From contig NZ_DATFIP010000004.1 of NCBI RefSeq assembly GCF_035270045.1, positions 1 to 64,000 on the forward strand: a stretch of DNA of 64,000 bases. Reading direction: 5' to 3'. How positions within the stretch are numbered: the first letter of the stretch is position 1; each line of letters begins with the position of its first letter. This document shows positions 59,438-64,000 of the stretch, piece after piece. The position numbers and the translations under genes are program-made. Source of the DNA: Salibaculum sp035270045 (GTDB lineage Bacteria; Pseudomonadota; Alphaproteobacteria; Rhodobacterales; Rhodobacteraceae). Below the pieces are notes generated by a model that saw nothing but the letters and a program-made list of their open reading frames with translations, was not told the origin of the DNA and made no database searches.

Positions 59438-61795
59438 TTAGGCGCTTTGCCAGGTCAGCCCCGGCCGGTAGCGCGCGGCCACGCGACCCTCGTCCAGCGC
59501 GAGCAGGTGCAGCCAGTGATTGTCGAAAAGCGCCCTGACCTCGGGATGGGCCTCCAGCACCGCCGTGATCGCGTCTTGCGGGGCCTCGATCAGGACAGAC
59601 AGGCGTAGCGGCTCGTGACGCAGAGCCTCGCCGTCATGCACCGCCTGCCAGGGCAGGCCGGGGCGGAGGCGACCGCCGTTGCCCTGCACGACGCCGATGC
59701 CGCTGGTGACATTGTGGATAAGCTTGTTGCCGCCGCCGAAAACCTCCGGTGCGACAGAGGACCCGTAGTATTGCAGGCTGATCCAACTGGCCACCACGAC
59801 CGGGGCGGTCAGGATCAGCTCCAGCGTCGAGAACCCTTCATCGGCACGCCAGTCATAGCTGTGCAGGAAGGCGCGTCCGCCCAGGTCGCGCCCCGCGGTT
59901 GCTGCGCGCGGGGCCGCGATGAAGGCGGCGCATCCTGCCAACCCCCATTCGGGACGCACTTCCGCCCAGTCAAGGGCACGCCGCGAAATGGTGTCAGCTT
60001 GTGCGCCGGGCAGGGTCGGGGCGCGCTCGGCCCGGGCGATCCGGCTCGCCTGCGCCAGCCAGTCCTTGACAGGGGCCAGGTCGGCGGCCGCACTGTCCAG
60101 ATCGTGCAGCGTCACCCTGTCGGTCGTGGTGTCGTGCAGCCCGGCAACGAAGAGCGTGTCCTCGGGCAGGGGCATCCCCCGCGCGGCCAGCCCGGCGCGC
60201 GTATCCGGGTCGTTGAGCAGCGCCGCCAGCATCCGCGCCGAGATCTCGCCGGTCTGGCCGCCGCAGGCGCCGCAGTGATAGGCGCTTTCGTGCGGGTTGT
60301 TGGTGACCTGTGCCCCGTGTCCCAACAGCAGCACGATCGGGGCGTGTCCCTCGGTCAGGCTCATGGCGCGCAGCACGGTTTCCGCGGTCTCGGCCTTGGC
60401 CTCGGGGCTCAGACCGCCGATCACCTGCGGGGCCGGATCGGGGGCGGCAGCCCTGTCCGGCCGACCCAGGGCTGCGCCCAGCAGTTTGCCCGCGTAAAGC
60501 GGCCCGGCCGCCTCGACGAAGGCGAAGGACGAGACAGCCGCCTGCCGGAACCGGCCCCAGGCCCTCTTGGCCCTGGCGGCGATCCGGACGGCCTGTTCCG
60601 TTTCCGGGTCGGCAGCGCTGGTTGTTTCGACTGCCGCGCTAAGAAGGACCGGCAGATGCGCCTCGGCCAGGTCGGAGCCTTGCGCGCGATGCGACAGCGG
60701 CAGGCCGAAGAATCCGGCGAAACCGATGGTCTCGATTCCCGGGTCAAGGCTTTCCAGCGCCCGCCGGAAAACCTCGGACCGGACGTCGATACAGAAGGCC
60801 GCCTGAAGCGTGGGGCGCGTCGCCGCAGCAACGGTGCCGCCGTCCAGAGCTTGGGCCAGACGGCGCTGGTGTGCCCGTTCGGCGGCCTCCTGCAGCACGG
60901 CCAGCGTCACGTCGGTTTGCCCTGGCGCGACCGGCTCGGCATGGGCGGCGAGGGTTTCGGCCCAGCGGCCGGCCAGGTCGGGCAGGTGGGCAAGCAAGGC
61001 CTCTTCCCAGATCAGCCGGATCGCCAGAAGCGCGGCGGGTGTCGTGTCGGTTTCGCCGCGCTGCCCGGCCTGCCAGTGCAGCCAGCGTGCGTGCTGCGCC
61101 CAGCCGCCCATGTCCATGAAGAGCCGGTGAAAGACGGTCTCGGCGGCCGCGCCGGACAGGCCAAGGGACCGCGCGGCGCGTAGCGTGGCACGGTCGGCCG
61201 TGTCCGGTGCGCCCAGGACATGTGCGCAGAAGCCCTGCAATCCCGCGATCTCGGGGGTCAGGTCATGGGTGGCCCACTCGCGCCAGGCCGCGAAGGCCTC
61301 CTGGCCCGGCCGCGGTGACCAGAGCGCCTGCCCCCGGTCGAAATGTCCCGCCGCCCAAAGGCCCAGTGTCCGGTCGATGAGTCCGGGCCAGTCAGTGCCC
61401 GTCTCGCGTGCGGCCAGGTCGGCGAGGGTCGGCAGGGGCCCGGCCGGAGCATCGGGCGGGGCACCCTGGGCCAGGGCCTTGAGGGCGTCTATGTCCTCGG
61501 GTTTCCGGGGGCTTGTCGCCGCAGCCAGGGCCTGTGACAGGTCGGCATCCGTGATGCGCCCCTTCGCGATGGCATCGGCGTAGGCGCCAGGTGCCTGCGT
61601 CGCCCCGGCCCCGGCGACGCGGTGCAGCCTGGCCGAGGCCGTGGCAAGGTCTTCCTCTGCCTGCCCCAGGAAGGGGTTGACCGCCACGGTTGCGGCCAGC
61701 GGAAAGGCCGGCGGCAGGGCACATGTGGCGGCCTCGACGGCTGACAGGATCTCGGATTGCTGTGCCGTGGTCGTCTCGTCGTGTTTCATGAACAT
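59438..61795 (-). CDS. dabA: DabA, inorganic carbon uptake, beta-carbonic-anhydrase-like subunit (DUF2309)
   Basis: Works with DabB to trap CO2 as bicarbonate in the cytoplasm, driven by the cation gradient. The 785 residues contain the zinc-site residues of a beta-carbonic-anhydrase-like centre: Cys335 and Asp337 in FCIDVRSE, His493 in LGHGAQ and Cys508 in HCGACGG. The Cys-Asp and His-Cys spacings (2 and 15) equal those I recall for Halothiobacillus DabA. ATG 61795 lies after a GA-rich site 16 bases past dabB; the in-frame ATG at 61789 is possible. Confidence 0.93.
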   Translation of the reverse strand: MFMKHDETTTAQQSEILSAVEAATCALPPAFPLAATVAVNPFLGQAEEDLATASARLHRVAGAGATQAPGAYADAIAKGRITDADLSQALAAATSPRKPEDIDALKALAQGAPPDAPAGPLPTLADLAARETGTDWPGLIDRTLGLWAAGHFDRGQALWSPRPGQEAFAAWREWATHDLTPEIAGLQGFCAHVLGAPDTADRATLRAARSLGLSGAAAETVFHRLFMDMGGWAQHARWLHWQAGQRGETDTTPAALLAIRLIWEEALLAHLPDLAGRWAETLAAHAEPVAPGQTDVTLAVLQEAAERAHQRRLAQALDGGTVAAATRPTLQAAFCIDVRSEVFRRALESLDPGIETIGFAGFFGLPLSHRAQGSDLAEAHLPVLLSAAVETTSAADPETEQAVRIAARAKRAWGRFRQAAVSSFAFVEAAGPLYAGKLLGAALGRPDRAAAPDPAPQVIGGLSPEAKAETAETVLRAMSLTEGHAPIVLLLGHGAQVTNNPHESAYHCGACGGQTGEISARMLAALLNDPDTRAGLAARGMPLPEDTLFVAGLHDTTTDRVTLHDLDSAAADLAPVKDWLAQASRIARAERAPTLPGAQADTISRRALDWAEVRPEWGLAGCAAFIAAPRAATAGRDLGGRAFLHSYDWRADEGFSTLELILTAPVVVASWISLQYYGSSVAPEVFGGGNKLIHNVTSGIGVVQGNGGRLRPGLPWQAVHDGEALRHEPLRLSVLIEAPQDAITAVLEAHPEVRALFDNHWLHLLALDEGRVAARYRPGLTWQSA

Positions 61796-61811
61796 GGATC
61801 AGTCCCCTCTG

Positions 61812-63350
61812 TCAGCCGGATTTGTTCAGCTTGAGCCCGCCGATTGCGCGGTCGAGCAGTGCATTCAGGTATAGCCCGTTGGCCAGGTGGACCCGCAGTC
61901 CCGCCGTTGCCGGGTGATGCGCCCAAAGCGGAAAGAGCGCCTGCGCCAGGGCCACCGCGCCGAAGGACGCCAGGGCCAGCAGGATCAGCGCCCAGCCCAG
62001 TGCCCCGGGTAGGGGGGCGTCGGGCAGCAACGGCGACCAGAGCGCCTCGGCCCCCGCCTGGAACGTGAAATAGGCCAACGCGGCGGCCAGGGAGGCGCCT
62101 GCCGTGCGCCGGGTCAGGGCCGCCGGCGCCATGTCGGCCAGCCCCTGGGCCACCAGATAGGCCACCCCGAAGATCAGGATCGCCCCCAATGCCAGCGCCT
62201 GCGGGGACTTTGGCCCCAACAGCACGGTGAAGCCGAACGCGATGACCCCGTAGAGCCCCAGTGCCAGTGCAAAGGCGCGTATCACCGCCCCCGGCCCGGG
62301 CACCGCCACGGGGCCGGGCCGCCGGAGAGAGGCGACGGTTGCCACCGCCCCGCCCGAGGACAGGAAGGCATGGGCCTTGTAGAGGGAATGCGCCAGGATG
62401 TGCAGCACCGCCAGCGGCCAGAGCCCCAGCCCGCATTGCAGCAACATGAACCCCATCTGCGAAACGGTGGACCAGGCCAGCCCGGTCTTGATCGCGCTTT
62501 GAGTCAACATGACCGTCGCGCCGAAAAGCGCCGTGAACCCGCCCGTCATGACCAGCGCCGCCATCGCTCCCGGGCTGTGCTGGATCAGGCCAGCGCTCGT
62601 CACCAGCAGCACGCCGCCCGCGTTTATGATCCCCGCGTGCAGAAGGGCCGACACCGGGGTCGGCGCTTCCATCACCTCGGTAAGCCAGCCGTGCAGGGGA
62701 AAGGCCGCGGTCTTGAGCAGGCCGGCCATCACGATCAGGGCGATGGCCAGCTGGCCCGCCACACCGGGGCCCTCTTGTGCGACCATGGCGGAAAGTGTAG
62801 CCAGGTTCGCCGTTCCGAACGTCAGGGTCAGCAGGATCGTGGCCAGCACGAGTGCCGTGTCGCCGCCATGCCAGACAAGCGCGAACTTGGTGGCCGCGCG
62901 GCGTGCCTCGGGCCGGTCTGGGTAGAAGAGAAGAAGCCGTTTCAACCCCAGCCCCACGGCAATGGCCGCCCCGGCCATTACCCAGAGGCTGCCCGCCTGA
63001 ACGAAGACCAGCACCGCCGCCAGCACCGCCAGCATGAGCCCATGAAAGGCGCCCTCGCGCGCCTCGCCGTCGAGATAACGCCGACTGTAGCGCATCACGA
63101 CCCAGCCAATGAAGCCGACCAGCAGTGCCAGCGCCAAGCTGATTGAATCGGCGCGCATGGCACCGTTGATCGGCCTCTGCAAGACAAGCTGCACCAGCCC
63201 AGCGACGCACAGGGCCAGGGCGACCAGTGCCGCCCCCTCGGAAAGCCGTGGCAGGGCGCCAGGACGGCGACCGGGCCGGCGCAACGCCAGTGTTGCGGCG
63301 GCCAGCAGGACGCATGGGGCAAGAAAGGACAGCGATAGGGCGGATGTCAT
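61812..63350 (-). CDS. dabB: DabB, proton/sodium-conducting partner of DabA (NuoL/MrpA-like)
   Basis: Membrane subunit that couples DabA to the cation gradient. The 512 residues have about 13 helices and belong to the NADH-quinone oxidoreductase subunit 5 / Mrp antiporter family: the Lys helix KTAAFPLHGWLTEVMEAPTPVSALLHAG and HILAHSLYKAHAFLSSGG are the conserved ion-path regions. It lacks the long C-terminal helix of NuoL. GGAGGTGAT before the ATG is a near-perfect complement to the 16S 3' end. First gene of dabBA. Confidence 0.92.
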   Translation of the reverse strand: MTSALSLSFLAPCVLLAAATLALRRPGRRPGALPRLSEGAALVALALCVAGLVQLVLQRPINGAMRADSISLALALLVGFIGWVVMRYSRRYLDGEAREGAFHGLMLAVLAAVLVFVQAGSLWVMAGAAIAVGLGLKRLLLFYPDRPEARRAATKFALVWHGGDTALVLATILLTLTFGTANLATLSAMVAQEGPGVAGQLAIALIVMAGLLKTAAFPLHGWLTEVMEAPTPVSALLHAGIINAGGVLLVTSAGLIQHSPGAMAALVMTGGFTALFGATVMLTQSAIKTGLAWSTVSQMGFMLLQCGLGLWPLAVLHILAHSLYKAHAFLSSGGAVATVASLRRPGPVAVPGPGAVIRAFALALGLYGVIAFGFTVLLGPKSPQALALGAILIFGVAYLVAQGLADMAPAALTRRTAGASLAAALAYFTFQAGAEALWSPLLPDAPLPGALGWALILLALASFGAVALAQALFPLWAHHPATAGLRVHLANGLYLNALLDRAIGGLKLNKSG

Positions 63351-63416
63351 GGATCACCTCCGGAACGTTGGGTTGACCCCTCACCTAGCGACTGGCAAAG
63401 ATAGAAAAAATTTCAT

Positions 63417-63446
63417 ATTATACAAAAATCGTTCTATATTATAGAA
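63417..63446 (-). promoter_or_regulatory. dabBA promoter with LysR-type palindrome over the -35
   Basis: On the minus strand a perfect -10 TATAAT (63417-63422) is preceded after 17 bases by TCTATA (63440-63445), a poor -35. That -35 lies inside the palindrome TTCTATA-T-TATAGAA (63432-63446), which contains the LysR T-N11-A spacing. A weak -35 under a palindrome is the pattern of an activator-dependent LysR promoter. The site lies between dabB and the divergent LysR gene. Confidence 0.6.
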
Positions 63447-63456
63447 GGTTCACCTG

Positions 63457-64000
63457 GTGCTCAATCTTCATCATCTGCGGCTGTTCCGGGCTGTGGCACG
63501 CGACGGGACCCTGACTGGTGCGGCGCGCGTTCTGAACATCTCGCAATCGGCGGTTTCGACCCAGGTCAGGGCGCTTGAGGCGGCGCTTGGCCAGGACCTT
63601 TTCGAGCGTCGTGGCCGCGCCCTTGTCCTGACCGAGGCCGGGCGCATCGCGTTGGACCATGCCGAGGAGATTTTTCGCACTGCCGACGACCTTTCGGCCA
63701 GTCTCCGCAGGGCCGAGACCTCGCGAAAGGCCCTGCGCATCGGGGCGCTGGCCACGCTCTCGCGCAATTTCCAGATGGCCTTCCTCGCGCCTCTGCTGGG
63801 CCGTTCGGATGTCGAGGTGGTGCTGCGTTCGGGCGGGCAGGAGGACCTGCTGCGCGGGCTGGAGGCGCTTTCCCTCGACGTGGTGCTGACGAACCTTGTG
63901 CCCGCGCGCGACGCGGCCAGTCCCTACCTCGTGCACCGCCTGGACGACCAGCCGGTCAGCCTGGTCGGTACGCCCGGTCGGGTGCCGCGCGGGACGGGGA
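63457..64000 (+). CDS. LysR family transcriptional regulator (partial, cut by window edge)
   Basis: The visible 181 residues include the N-terminal helix-turn-helix with FRAVARDGTLTGAARVLNISQSAVSTQVRALEAALGQDLFERRGR, the classic LysR head, then the start of the substrate-binding domain (KALRIGALATLSRNFQMAFL). Start is GTG at 63457 after AGAAGG. It is divergent from dabBA with a palindrome between them, so it very likely controls dabBA and its own gene. LysR proteins such as CbbR and CcmR sense carbon metabolites; the ligand here is unknown. Confidence 0.9.
   Translation, partial: MLNLHHLRLFRAVARDGTLTGAARVLNISQSAVSTQVRALEAALGQDLFERRGRALVLTEAGRIALDHAEEIFRTADDLSASLRRAETSRKALRIGALATLSRNFQMAFLAPLLGRSDVEVVLRSGGQEDLLRGLEALSLDVVLTNLVPARDAASPYLVHRLDDQPVSLVGTPGRVPRGTG

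Noticed and set aside
61786..63384. 532-codon second minus-strand frame over dabB
   Set aside because: It overlaps dabB in another frame with an Arg/Gly-rich translation and no membrane helices; dabB is the real gene.

Overview
The window comes from a GC-rich alphaproteobacterium, almost certainly a marine Rhodobacterales member (Roseobacter/Rhodobacter group). The evidence is the ethylmalonyl-CoA pathway set (mch, ecm, ccr), an RpoHII-type heat-shock sigma factor, an HvrA-like H-NS protein, a ribB with a degenerate RibA-like half, MmcB, and a glycine-betaine-type dimethylglycine dehydrogenase. It is dense chromosomal core with short spacers and many ATGA, TGATG and GTGA overlaps. I see no insertion sequence, prophage, CRISPR array, tRNA or rRNA.

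Layout. 0-6.1 kb: tail of a DUF1737-like gene, mesaconyl-CoA hydratase, then sdhCDAB with two small lipoprotein-like genes between sdhA and sdhB, then a ZIP-like transporter. 6.2-13.8 kb: DUF1989 protein, deoD, a JAMM-like DUF4329 protein, H-NS, ethylmalonyl-CoA mutase, a PlsB-like acyltransferase and crotonyl-CoA carboxylase/reductase. 14-18.9 kb: ribBX-ribH-nusB, a class IV aminotransferase, an unknown cysteine-containing membrane protein and a universal stress protein. 19-21.2 kb: a small secreted protein and nfu-tsaB-rimI. 21.4-27 kb: BMP-type nucleoside ABC importer plus purine nucleoside phosphorylase. 27-34 kb: TSUP exporter with TIGR02186 partner, a RecD2-like helicase, small membrane proteins, mmcB and trpS. 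34-45 kb: degenerate rhomboid, murJ, glnD, LppC-like lipoprotein, rsmI-yraN-gshB, an esterase and yifB/comM. 45.3-52 kb: rpoHII-chaN, coaBC-dut, a membrane-anchored E1-like protein and an M3 peptidase. 52-59.4 kb: CDF transporter, SH3 protein, D-2-hydroxyacid dehydrogenase, panBC and dimethylglycine dehydrogenase. 59.4-64 kb: the inorganic-carbon uptake pair dabA-dabB with a divergent LysR regulator cut by the window edge.

How it fits together. mch, ecm and ccr belong to acetyl-CoA assimilation through the ethylmalonyl-CoA pathway. That pathway yields glyoxylate and succinyl-CoA, which sdhCDAB carries on. Ccr and DabAB both concern inorganic carbon (carboxylation by Ccr, CO2/bicarbonate capture by Dab). 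The nucleoside importer feeds the adjacent phosphorylase, and DeoD is a second one 19 kb away.

Most noteworthy: the dab locus, whose LysR-like palindrome covers the -35 of a promoter with a perfect TATAAT; a rhomboid that has lost its catalytic Ser and His; an E1-like enzyme carrying its own membrane anchor; a sigma-E-like promoter before rpoHII; three convergent gene pairs that interlock their stop codons in a single CTAG; and a spacer at 31.3-31.8 kb holding a GNRA-capped fold and an easily missed 47-residue membrane protein.
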